Below, in pieces: positions 19,231 through 26,429 of a stretch of 64,000 nucleotides of DNA. Under the pieces are notes generated by a model that did no database searches, was not told where the DNA came from, and saw only the letters and a program-made list of their open reading frames with translations. The stretch spans positions 62,001 to 126,000 of the forward strand of contig JAKAXL010000003.1 of the NCBI GenBank assembly GCA_021816585.1. The letters run 5' to 3'. This DNA comes from Pseudomonadota bacterium (lineage in GTDB: Bacteria; Pseudomonadota; Gammaproteobacteria; Burkholderiales; Burkholderiaceae_C). The translations under genes were made by a program, and so were the position numbers. The stretch's first letter is position 1; each line of letters opens with the position of its first letter.

Positions 19231-21035
19231 CAGGCGTCCCCCGGCGCGGGCTGGAAGCGTCGCGCCCAGATCTCCAGCGCCGCCAGCGCGCGCAACTCGC
19301 GCGTGTGGTTGGCGCTGCCGTCGACGTGGCGCTCGAACAGCCGGCGCAGCTGCGCCGGCTGGAACAGCCGGGAGCCGAGCGCGTCGTCGGCGAACAGCAG
19401 ATCGTGCAGCCAGGCCTTGCGCGGACCCCGGAACCACTCGCCCACCGGCACCGTGAACATCTGCTTGCGGCGCATCGCCAGGTCCTCGCCGATCAACGGC
19501 TGCACGGCGCGCTTGAACCAGTGCTTCTTGTCGCCGCCGGACAGCTTGGTCGAGCCGGGGCTGCGAAACGCCAGTTCCATCATGCGCCAGTCGAGGAAGG
19601 GCGTGCGCGCCTCCAGCGACACCGCCATGCCCATGCGGTCGGGCTTGACCAGGTTGTTGCCGGGCAGCAGCAGCATCATGTCCAGATACAGCATCTGGTT
19701 CACGCGGTCGAAATGCCGCGCCTGGCGCAGCCAGGGCCGGGCGACGTCGCGCACGCTGTCGACGTCGCGCAGGCGCTGGCGCAGCCAGGGCTGCAGCAAC
19801 TGCTCGCGCGCGTCCTGCCCGAACAGCCCGGTGCGCTCGACCAGCAGGCGCGCGAAGGCCTCGTCGTCGAGCCCCTGCAGCGCCGGGTCGGCGAGCACCG
19901 CGGCATATTTGTCGTAGCCGGCGAACAGCTCGTCGCCGCCGTCGCCGGTGAGCACGACCTTGACCTCCTGCGCGGCCAGCCGAGCCACTTCGAGCGTGGG
20001 CAGGAACGAGGCGTCGCCGTGCGGCTGGTCGCAGTGCCACAGCGCCAGCGGCCACGCGTCGAGCAGGTCGGGCTGCACGATGCGCTCGTGGTGCGTGGTG
20101 CCGAAGCGCCGCGCGGCATCGCGCGCGTAGGGCGACTCGTCGAAGCGCGCATCGTCGAAGCCGATGCAGAAACTGCGCACCGGCTCGCGCACATGGCGCG
20201 CCATCAGCGCCACCACGCTGCTGGAGTCGACGCCGCCCGACAGGAAGGCGCCGAAGGGCACGTCGGCGCGCAGGCGAAGGCGCACGGCATCGTCGAGCAG
20301 GCCGAGGAACTGCTCCTGCCAGGCCCCGAAGTCCTGCGCCAGCGGCTGCTGCTCGGCCAGGTTCCACCAGCGCCGCCGGCGCGCGCCGCGGGCGTCGATG
20401 CTGAGCACGCAACCGGGCTCCAGGTGGCGCACGCCCTCGAACAGGGTCCACGGCGGCGGCACGTAGTTGTAGGCCAGGTAGTGCTGCAGCGCGGCCAGGT
20501 CCAGTCGCGCCGGCGCCGGCATCGCCGGCAGCAGCGCCTTGATCTCCGAGCCGAACAGCACGCGCATGCCGTCGTCGTGCACGTACAGCGGCTTGACGCC
20601 GATGCGGTCGCGTATCAGGTGCAGGCATTCGAGCTGCGGGTCGCGGCGGTCGAGCACCGCGATCGCGAACATGCCGTTGAGTCGCGGCAGGAAATCCAGC
20701 CCCTCGCGCTCGTACAGGCGCAGCAGCACCTCGGTGTCGCTGTGGTCGCTGGCGAAGCGCACGCCGTCGCGCTGCAACTCACGCCGCAGTTCCACGTGGT
20801 TGAAGATCTCCCCGTTCTGCACCAGGGCGACGCGGCCGTCGTCGGACACGAAGGGCTGGTGGCCTCCGGCGATGTCGATGATCGACAGCCGCCGGTTGCC
20901 GATCATCGCTCCGGGCACCGCGAAATGGCCGCTGTCGTCGGGGCCGCGGTGGCGCAGCGAGGCGTCCATCGCCTGCTCGACGCGCGCATCGAGTCCGCCG
21001 CCGCCGCGGTCGAAATAGCCGTAGATCCCGCACAT
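19230..21035 (-). CDS. asnB: Asparagine synthetase B-type glutamine amidotransferase
   Basis: This 601-residue enzyme begins MCGIYGYF, giving the N-terminal nucleophile Cys2 after methionine removal, and continues with LRHRGPDDSG, NGEIFNH and SDTEVLLRLYE of the class II glutaminase. The synthetase half has the PP-loop FLSGGVDSSSV and LTGDGGDELFAGYDKY. It makes asparagine, or a glycan amide, from glutamine and ATP. AsnB homologues in O-antigen and capsule clusters (for example WbpS-like proteins) amidate sugar carboxylates, and this position inside a glycan operon points the same way, perhaps to a uronamide. Lacking a Shine-Dalgarno, it may be read from the overlapping context; a gap of 58 bases separates it from the preceding sugar transferase gene. 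Confidence 0.88.
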   Translation of the reverse strand: MCGIYGYFDRGGGGLDARVEQAMDASLRHRGPDDSGHFAVPGAMIGNRRLSIIDIAGGHQPFVSDDGRVALVQNGEIFNHVELRRELQRDGVRFASDHSDTEVLLRLYEREGLDFLPRLNGMFAIAVLDRRDPQLECLHLIRDRIGVKPLYVHDDGMRVLFGSEIKALLPAMPAPARLDLAALQHYLAYNYVPPPWTLFEGVRHLEPGCVLSIDARGARRRRWWNLAEQQPLAQDFGAWQEQFLGLLDDAVRLRLRADVPFGAFLSGGVDSSSVVALMARHVREPVRSFCIGFDDARFDESPYARDAARRFGTTHHERIVQPDLLDAWPLALWHCDQPHGDASFLPTLEVARLAAQEVKVVLTGDGGDELFAGYDKYAAVLADPALQGLDDEAFARLLVERTGLFGQDAREQLLQPWLRQRLRDVDSVRDVARPWLRQARHFDRVNQMLYLDMMLLLPGNNLVKPDRMGMAVSLEARTPFLDWRMMELAFRSPGSTKLSGGDKKHWFKRAVQPLIGEDLAMRRKQMFTVPVGEWFRGPRKAWLHDLLFADDALGSRLFQPAQLRRLFERHVDGSANHTRELRALAALEIWARRFQPAPGDA

Positions 21036-21093
21036 GGTGCCAGTAGCCGAAATACCTATTGTCGCTGCAGTCGATTCGCCGCGTGGCGCTTGC

Positions 21094-21651
21094 TCAGTTG
21101 CCGCTGTCGCGCAGCAGCTGCGCCGCGGTCAGCGCGAGGATGCGCAGGTCGCGCAGCACTCCGTGGTCGCGTGCGTAGTCGAGGTCGGCCTGCAGGCGCT
21201 GCTGCGGGGTCGCGCGCGAGCGGTACAGCGCCTGCGCCAGCCCGGTGATGCCGGGGCGCACGCTGCAGCGCAGGCGCCAGTCCTCGGCGCGGTAGTCGGC
21301 CTGCTGCGCGGGGACGTCGGGGCGCGGTCCGACCAGGCTCATGTCGCCGCGCAGCACGTTGAGCAGCTGCGGCAGCTCGTCCAGGCTGCTGCGCCGCAGC
21401 CAGCGCCCGACCCGGGTGATGCGCGGGTCGCCGGCGGCCGTGCGCTGCGGCCCGCGCGCCTGCGCGTCGACCACCATCGAGCGGAACTTGTACAGCCGGA
21501 AGTGCCTGCCCCCGAGCCCGACCCGCCACTGCGTGAACAGCACCGGCCGTCCGCTGTCCAGCCACACCGCCAGCGCCGTCGCCAGCATCGGCAGCGCCAG
21601 CACGAGCAGCGCCAGCAAGGCCAGCACGAGATCGAACAGCCGCTTGACCAT
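21094..21651 (-). CDS. PglC-like monotopic phosphoglycosyl transferase
   Basis: This short 185-residue sugar transferase has one N-terminal membrane-embedded helix (KRLFDLVLALLALLVLALP) and the family core: RVGLGGRHFRLYKFRSM, DPRITRVGRWLRRSSLDELPQ, NVLRGDMSLVGPRP and VRPGITGLAQ. The size matches the minimal PglC type, which moves phospho-diacetamidobacillosamine from UDP to undecaprenyl phosphate. That substrate is exactly what the dehydratase, aminotransferase and acyltransferase of this operon could supply, so the enzyme likely starts glycan assembly on the lipid carrier. Start ATG overlaps the aldolase stop by one base (TGATG). Sugar specificity is inferred from context. Confidence 0.88.
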   Translation of the reverse strand: MVKRLFDLVLALLALLVLALPMLATALAVWLDSGRPVLFTQWRVGLGGRHFRLYKFRSMVVDAQARGPQRTAAGDPRITRVGRWLRRSSLDELPQLLNVLRGDMSLVGPRPDVPAQQADYRAEDWRLRCSVRPGITGLAQALYRSRATPQQRLQADLDYARDHGVLRDLRILALTAAQLLRDSGN

Positions 21652-22478
21652 CAGGCGCGTGCGGCCACCAGGGTGCGTGCCGCCTTGCCGATGAGGTCGC
21701 AGGCGAGCAGGCGGTCGCTCTCCACCTCCTCGGCGCTGCGCCCGGCCAGCACCGCCTCGCAATGGCGCAGCCGGTCGAGCTGGGCGCGGTAGGTCGAACG
21801 CCAGTCGCTGTCCGGCGCCTCGAACATCTCGCGGTTGAAGGTGCGCGACAGGATCACGCTTTGCGAGCCCAGGCGCAGGTGCTCGCCCAGCACCACGCGC
21901 CCGGGCAGCAGCCCCTCGTCGATGCGCGCGATGCCGCCGAAGCCGAAGCGCAGGTCGCGCGCATGGGCCGCGCGCGCCACCCGCTCGACGGTGCCGTCGG
22001 CCAGCGGCTCGAACATGAAGCGCAGTTCGAGCTGGCGGTGCAGGTCGTTGAGTCCGACGTAGATCTCGCTCAGGCCCGGCTGGTCGGCCCAGGTGTCCAG
22101 CGTGTCCAGCGCGCCGCGCGTCTCCAGCAGCGCGATGAGCCGCGCGCGCCCGCCGATCGCCTCGGCGCAGGCCTGCAGTTGCGCGGGCTGCTCGAACATC
22201 GGCAGCATCACGCTGTCGGCGCCGTGGCGCACCGCGTGCTCGACCTCGGCCACGCTGCCTTCGTGCCACGGGTTGACGCGCACGATCAGGTGGGCGCGCG
22301 GCGCCGCCGCGCGCAGCGGCGCCAGGTCCTGCGGACGGTGGTCGGAGATGAAGGTCCCGAGGCCTCCCTGGCGCGCCTGCTTGCCCAGGCTTTCCAGGTC
22401 GAGCATCAGACGCGCGACCCCGCATTGCACCGCGAAGGCAGCGAAGTCCGGAAGGTTGGTGATCTGGATCCAGTCCAT
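21651..22478 (-). CDS. HpcH/HpaI-type (CitE-like) pyruvate aldolase
   Basis: This 275-residue protein has the TIM-barrel HpcH/HpaI/CitE pattern: LMLDLES...KQAR, IVRVNPWHEG (arginine for the pyruvate carboxylate), ALLETRGALDTL (metal-binding glutamate) and YVGLNDLHR (metal-binding aspartate), ending with FGGIARIDEG. The metal and pyruvate ligands are therefore in place. Family members condense or cleave pyruvate (or acetyl-CoA) with an aldehyde or keto acid. It is locked into the glycan operon by a one-base overlap with the phosphoglycosyl transferase gene. Because NeuB is absent, it could join pyruvate to the free mannosamine-type sugar, or it could modify a glycan substituent. That role is inference only. 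Confidence 0.8.
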   Translation of the reverse strand: MDWIQITNLPDFAAFAVQCGVARLMLDLESLGKQARQGGLGTFISDHRPQDLAPLRAAAPRAHLIVRVNPWHEGSVAEVEHAVRHGADSVMLPMFEQPAQLQACAEAIGGRARLIALLETRGALDTLDTWADQPGLSEIYVGLNDLHRQLELRFMFEPLADGTVERVARAAHARDLRFGFGGIARIDEGLLPGRVVLGEHLRLGSQSVILSRTFNREMFEAPDSDWRSTYRAQLDRLRHCEAVLAGRSAEEVESDRLLACDLIGKAARTLVAARA

Positions 22479-22501
22479 GGTCGGGGCGCCGTGGTCGCAG
22501 T

Positions 22502-23980
22502 TTAGCGGGGCGCGCCGCGCCGCCCGAGCGCCATCCCCAGCGGGTCCCGCCGCAGCATGTACCAGGCCCCGGCACCCAGCAGCGGCAGGACCGGGGCGGC
22601 CTGCAGCACCATGCCGGACAGGCCCTGCACCGGCCAGCGCGCCAGCAGCAGCGCCAGCACGGCCAGCGCGACGCTGCCCAGCCCCAGCAGCAGCGCATTG
22701 CCGGCCTCGGCGTCGCCGGCATGGCGCGCCAGGCGCAGCCACAGCAGCGTGGTGGCGCACAGGTAGGCCGCGCCGTAGGCGGCCAGCGCGCGCCACCACC
22801 CCGGAGCGAGCAGGGCTCCCAGCAGCAGCAGCGCGAGCAGCCCGCCGCCATAGCCCAGCACCTGGTCGACGATGCGCCGGTGGCTGTTCAGCCGGGCCGC
22901 CAGCACCAACTGCGCCGCCTGCAAAGGCAGCAGCGCAAGAATCCAGCGCATCGAACGAACGAGCTCGAACTGCGCCTGCGCGTTCATGCGCCCCCAGCCG
23001 AACACCAGGCGCACCCCCAGCGGGGCCGCCAGCATGCCGGCGGCTCCCAGCAGCAGCGCGATGCGCAGCATCGAGCGCATCCACTGCCGGCCGCGTTCGC
23101 GCGCGGCGTCGTGGTCGCCCGCCGCCTCGGCGGCCGACAGGCGCGCCAGCGCCAGCGCCGCCGCCACCGCGAACACCGTGTGCAGCGGCAACTCGCCGAT
23201 GCGTTGCGCGTAATGGAACACCCCCAGTTGCCCGGGGCCGTTGCGCGACGCGATGCTGCGCGCCGCCAGCGTGTACAGCACCGTCAGCCCCGACGCGGCA
23301 AGCGCCAGCACGACCGCGCGCAGGCCCTGCGAGTCGGGCCAGCGGGCGACTCCGCGGCGCGCCCGTCCGAGCCCGGCGACCACGCGCTGCATCATGCCCA
23401 GGCGCGCCAGCGCGGCGGCCGCGATTCCCGCGGCCACCCACGCGAAGGCGTGCAGGCGCGCCGCCAGCACCAGCGAGGCGATCAGCACCAGGTTGAACAC
23501 CACGTTGCCGGCGTATTGCCACTGCAGGCGCCCCTGCGACTGCAGCGCGGCGGCGCCGACCATGGTCAGCGCGCCGGCCGGCAGCGCGACCAGCGCGCCC
23601 AGGCCCAGCGCATGCGCGGCCAGCCCCGCGTCCACCGCGTGCAGTCCCGGCGCCAGCAGGTGCACCAGCGGCCCGCGGGCCACCCAGCTGAGCAGCCCGG
23701 CCAGCGCGAACAGCGGAAGCGCCACGCGCATCCAGCGCGCCGCCTCGTCGGCCACGTCGGCCCCGCTGCGCCCGGCCATGCGCGGCACCATCACCGCCGG
23801 GACCGCGGCGCCCCACAGCAGCGACACCATGAAGTCGGGGTAGGACAGCGCCACCAGCGCCGCGTCCGCGTGCCCGGTGAGCCCGAACTGCGTGGCCACG
23901 ACCGCATCGCGCAGCACCCCCAGCAAGCGGCTGGCGGCCATCAGCAGCAGACTCAGGGTAAAGGCGCGGGCGAGGGACAT
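22502..23980 (-). CDS. MVF-superfamily flippase (MurJ-like), glycan-associated
   Basis: This 492-residue integral membrane protein has about 13-14 hydrophobic helices. The N-terminus SRLLGVLRDAVVATQFG is the MurJ/MviN signature, followed by PDFMVSLLWGAAVPAVMVPRMA and a central RNGPGQLGVFHYAQRIGELPLHTVFAVA that matches the family core. MurJ flips lipid II; homologues in polysaccharide loci flip other undecaprenyl-linked sugars. As first gene of this operon it likely exports the lipid-linked glycan in place of a Wzx. There is no Shine-Dalgarno, and a GACAAT hexamer (minus strand, 23994-23989) would put transcription start almost on the ATG. The chromosome should carry a separate housekeeping MurJ. 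Confidence 0.82.
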   Translation of the reverse strand: MSLARAFTLSLLLMAASRLLGVLRDAVVATQFGLTGHADAALVALSYPDFMVSLLWGAAVPAVMVPRMAGRSGADVADEAARWMRVALPLFALAGLLSWVARGPLVHLLAPGLHAVDAGLAAHALGLGALVALPAGALTMVGAAALQSQGRLQWQYAGNVVFNLVLIASLVLAARLHAFAWVAAGIAAAALARLGMMQRVVAGLGRARRGVARWPDSQGLRAVVLALAASGLTVLYTLAARSIASRNGPGQLGVFHYAQRIGELPLHTVFAVAAALALARLSAAEAAGDHDAARERGRQWMRSMLRIALLLGAAGMLAAPLGVRLVFGWGRMNAQAQFELVRSMRWILALLPLQAAQLVLAARLNSHRRIVDQVLGYGGGLLALLLLGALLAPGWWRALAAYGAAYLCATTLLWLRLARHAGDAEAGNALLLGLGSVALAVLALLLARWPVQGLSGMVLQAAPVLPLLGAGAWYMLRRDPLGMALGRRGAPR

Positions 23981-24049
23981 GGTGCCGCATTGTCGCCTGC
24001 CGCGAAGCCCGCGGGCAGCGTCAGGGCCGCTGTGCCTGCGAGGGGGCTG

Positions 24050-24077
24050 TTCAAGTTCCGATTCCTGCGTGTATACT
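24050..24077 (+). promoter_or_regulatory. Probable tRNA-Arg promoter
   Basis: A TATACT -10 hexamer at 24072-24077 lies 12 bases before the tRNA 5' end, with a weak -35 TTCAAG at 24050-24055 and a 16-base spacer. The stretch is clearly more AT-rich than its surroundings. Confidence 0.5.
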
Positions 24078-24089
24078 TCTTATTTCGCT

Positions 24090-24166
24090 GCGCCCGTAGC
24101 TCAGTTGGATAGAGTACTTGGCTACGAACCAAGGGGTCGTGGGTTCGAATCCTGCCGGGCGCACCA
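24090..24166 (+). tRNA. tRNA-Arg (anticodon ACG)
   Basis: This 77-base gene has an acceptor stem GCGCCCG/CGGGCGC, D-arm GCTCAGTTGGATAGAGT, anticodon loop CTACGAA (ACG), T-arm GGGTTCGAATCC and an encoded CCA. ACG is the main arginine anticodon for CGN codons. The accessory segment begins immediately after it, and 14 bases of its 3' end recur at 27101. Confidence 0.97.
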
Positions 24167-24183
24167 AAATTCGTTGCAAGATC

Positions 24184-24216
24184 AAGGCCTTGGGAGGCAA
24201 CTCCCAAGGCCTTTTT
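24184..24216 (+). terminator. Intrinsic terminator after tRNA-Arg
   Basis: A 12-base-pair perfect stem (AAGGCCTTGGGA with its complement) with a 6-base loop GGCAAC ends in TTTTT. It starts 17 bases after the tRNA CCA and is the clearest intrinsic terminator of the window. Confidence 0.92.
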
Positions 24217-24260
24217 CTCATGCCTGTTCGAAACTCGATCCGGCCGGCCGGCCGGCCTGC

Positions 24261-24331
24261 GCCGCGGCGGGGGTATGGGCCGCCGTCACGGCAAGCTCGG
24301 ATTCGAAGCACGACACACGGCAGCAGGCGCC
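24261..24331. repeat. 71-bp direct repeat, left copy
   Basis: This copy matches 26334-26404 at 70 of 71 positions (difference ACGACACA versus ACGAGACA), and both copies are preceded by GGCCGGCC. The two bracket the ATPase/TOPRIM pair, making a 2.07-kb unit. The repeat has no clear coding content or internal symmetry. Segment 24217-24368 holds this repeat and a run of GGCC units and no gene. Confidence 0.95.
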
Positions 24332-24368
24332 TAGCCCAACTCTTGAAACGAAACGACAAGGATGCTGG

Positions 24369-24878
24369 CTACTGGCGCAGCAGCCTGAGAAGAAGATCGA
24401 GCGTCGCCTCCATCCGACGCGCAGCCCGCAGCGCCTCGTCCCCAAAATGTGCTCCGTAGTTCCCGGAGTCGAGCCCATCACCGTTGACAAGGGGTGCGAA
24501 GCGGCGTTTGAGCTCCTCGGCGGTTCCTTCCGAAGGGCGGCGGACCGCGCGAAGCATCATCGCCTCGAACATCGGCCGGGAACGAAGGACGTGAATCCGA
24601 TGGTGCGCAGCCAACCGAGCGACTTCTGTATTCCAGTCCGTATCGGTGTCCAACAGTGCTGCCACGGTGTCGTAATCGACGGTCCGACATTGCCGGATCG
24701 CTACGTCCACGACGTGCGCCGCCCCCTTGCCGCGAGCGCATCTGACCGTGACCTGCAGGCCGCATCCGCGGGGAGCGTACAGCGCCTTGACATGTTTCAG
24801 GAAGGCCTCTTCCGTTTCCCCTTCGCCCACTAGAAGCAGCGTGGCGTATTGCCGGCGCGAAGGGGGCTTGGCCGCCAT
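24369..24878 (-). CDS. TOPRIM/RloB-like nuclease-type protein (defence partner)
   Basis: This protein has 169 residues from the ATG at 24878; a GTG one codon earlier is possible. The N-terminal ATLLLVGEGETEEAFLKHV carries the TOPRIM-type glutamate, and VAALLDTDTDW (residues 73-82) supplies the paired aspartates, as in RloB, OLD-like and AriB-like proteins. Such domains bind metal and cleave nucleic acid. Its start overlaps the ATPase stop (TGATG), so the two are made together. This two-gene layout fits RloAB-, OLD- or PARIS-type anti-phage modules in which the ATPase restrains the TOPRIM effector. Base composition is lower in GC than its neighbours. The subfamily is not certain. Confidence 0.72.
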   Translation of the reverse strand: MAAKPPSRRQYATLLLVGEGETEEAFLKHVKALYAPRGCGLQVTVRCARGKGAAHVVDVAIRQCRTVDYDTVAALLDTDTDWNTEVARLAAHHRIHVLRSRPMFEAMMLRAVRRPSEGTAEELKRRFAPLVNGDGLDSGNYGAHFGDEALRAARRMEATLDLLLRLLRQ

Positions 24879-26071
24879 CACAGATTGGGCACCGCGCCGA
24901 AGGCGCCGGCCATGTACTTGGCATACAGGCTGACGTCCGATCGTACGCCCTCGATTCGATCGAGACGAATCGCGCTGCTTTCACAGTCCTCATTCTTCTC
25001 GCTTAGCATCACCTGACGCTTGTCGAGCAGGTTCAGCACCTCAATCGCATGGCTGCTGAACAGGAGTTGGGCGTTGTGCGGGTTGGTCTTCCGGCTGGCG
25101 AACAGGCCCAGAATGGCGTCCAGCATGTGGGGGTGCAAGTCGCTTTCGAATTCGTCGACCACGGCCACGGCACCACGACTCAGTGCCGGCAGCAGGAAAG
25201 ACAGGAGTGAGAATGCGCTCTTCGTGCCGTTCGATTCCAGGAGAAGCGGCAGGACATACTCTTGCCCGTGGCTCTTGTGGTGACCGAACGGTATCCAGAT
25301 CTTCTGCTTCTGGTTGGGCTCCAATGGATTCGTGGTGAGCTCGCCCTCCCTGACGTCCACACCTGACAAGCCCAGGTCCCAACTGCACAGAAGGCGCTCC
25401 ATCTCGGCGCGCAACGGTGCACTGGACTGGAAACCCCTGGCCGCCTCCAGCACACCCAGGTCGCCGCTGTTGACGCGACCCGACACTCCGATGTTGCTGT
25501 AGACGGTGGGCGCCGCAATCCGAAGTGCCAGCGGTACGCCATACTGCGCTGCCCACGAAATCAGGGAGACGTTGGGGCGTGCTTCGACGGCCTTCGCCGG
25601 ATCCAGGCCAAAGTCCTGCTGTCGGACGACGTAGGCGCCGGCAGCCTCGTCCCAGTCACGCGTGAACACGTAGCGGAAGCGCTCATGCTTGCGGTACAGC
25701 GCTTCGTGCAGCACTCGCTGGGGTGTGCAGCGCAGAACGTATCGCCATAGCTGTCCGTCGGCATCGGCCTCGCACTCGATCTCCATGGGCTCGGCCGCGC
25801 TGGCGAAGTGCAGGTGAACAGGGATGTCAGCGCCGACCTGTGCCTGGTGGAACGAGGACGTGAAAAACCAGCCGAGGAAGGCCAGGGGCTTGAGCAGGGC
25901 TGTCTTGCCAGAGCCGTTCGCACCGATGACGCCCAGCACCTTGGCAACGCGCTGACCCGTGCCACATGTCGCGATCCAGTCGGTGTCGGGCGCCCGATCG
26001 TTGACCCGCAGGTCGACTTCGACGCGCTTTCGGAAGGACTGAAAATTGGTCGCCGCGTAGCTGTGCAGCAT
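24878..26071 (-). CDS. AAA15/21-type ABC ATPase (RloA-like defence ATPase)
   Basis: This 397-residue ATPase has Walker A GANGSGKT at residues 50-57 after the typical FQSFRKRVEVDL start. The late segment AVAVVDEFESDLHPHML (about 304-318) is Walker B with the D-loop region, and QLLFSSHAIEVLNL carries the switch histidine. This arrangement is that of SMC-like OLD/RloA/AriA ATPases that sense phage proteins or DNA ends. It is the first gene of a coupled pair with the TOPRIM protein. A perfect palindrome lies 22-45 bases before the start. The gene is visibly less GC-rich than the rest of the window and lies between direct repeats, which points to horizontal transfer. Confidence 0.8.
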   Translation of the reverse strand: MLHSYAATNFQSFRKRVEVDLRVNDRAPDTDWIATCGTGQRVAKVLGVIGANGSGKTALLKPLAFLGWFFTSSFHQAQVGADIPVHLHFASAAEPMEIECEADADGQLWRYVLRCTPQRVLHEALYRKHERFRYVFTRDWDEAAGAYVVRQQDFGLDPAKAVEARPNVSLISWAAQYGVPLALRIAAPTVYSNIGVSGRVNSGDLGVLEAARGFQSSAPLRAEMERLLCSWDLGLSGVDVREGELTTNPLEPNQKQKIWIPFGHHKSHGQEYVLPLLLESNGTKSAFSLLSFLLPALSRGAVAVVDEFESDLHPHMLDAILGLFASRKTNPHNAQLLFSSHAIEVLNLLDKRQVMLSEKNEDCESSAIRLDRIEGVRSDVSLYAKYMAGAFGAVPNL

Positions 26072-26092
26072 GAAGACCTCGGCTAACTAAAT

Positions 26093-26116
26093 TTTCGCAC
26101 GATAATTCGTGCGAAA
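26093..26116. promoter_or_regulatory. Perfect palindromic operator before the ATPase/TOPRIM pair
   Basis: Two 10-base arms, TTTCGCACGA and TCGTGCGAAA, flank a 4-base TAAT centre. The element lies 22-45 bases before the minus-strand ATPase start, where a promoter is expected. It looks like a binding site for a dimeric repressor; no repressor gene is beside it. As RNA it would be a stable hairpin without a T tract in either direction. Confidence 0.6.
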
Positions 26117-26325
26117 TGGTCTTAGTGTACTCCTTGAGGAGCGGCCGTGCGACGGCCGCTTCCGGCGTGCGGCAGGCTTCCTTGGAGAGGGCAGTGTTCG
26201 AAGACGAGCCCGGAGTCAACTGGATGCTCTACCTGCCGTGCGTGCTCACCGCGCAGCAGGTACCCGAGGCGGCAGCGCTGGTTCCGGTGGACGACGCACG
26301 GGGTCGGCGCCTGGGCACTTTCTCC
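26116..26325 (+). pseudogene. Possible remnant of an Imm52-like immunity gene
   Basis: In this frame the stretch around 26200-26320 reads GVNWMLYLPCVLTAQQVPE, then ALVPVDDARGRRLGTF, which looks like real protein and resembles, from memory, Imm52-type immunity proteins of contact toxins. It breaks off a few bases before the right direct repeat, after which the reading frame becomes low-complexity. There is no convincing start codon. The rest of 26117-26333 shows only a short GCGGCCGT/ACGGCCGC hairpin at about 26140-26160. I treat it as a broken fragment; the family link is weak. Confidence 0.35.
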
Positions 26326-26333
26326 GGCCGGCC

Positions 26334-26404
26334 GCCGCGGCGGGGGTATGGGCCGCCGTCACGGCAAGCTCGGATTCGAAGCACGAGACACGGCAGCAGG
26401 CGCC
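26334..26404. repeat. 71-bp direct repeat, right copy
   Basis: This is the partner of 24261-24331 (70 of 71 positions identical, same orientation). It ends 25 bases before the convergent end of the NUDIX gene. Recombination between the copies would remove the ATPase/TOPRIM pair and leave one repeat. Confidence 0.95.
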
Positions 26405-26429
26405 GACGATGCCCCGACCGTTCCGCCAC

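Noticed and set aside
17896-20628. A 910-residue frame joining AsnB region and the GT-B-like protein
   Set aside because: The upstream part is a shifted shadow of asnB; the real start is the TGATG overlap at 19230.
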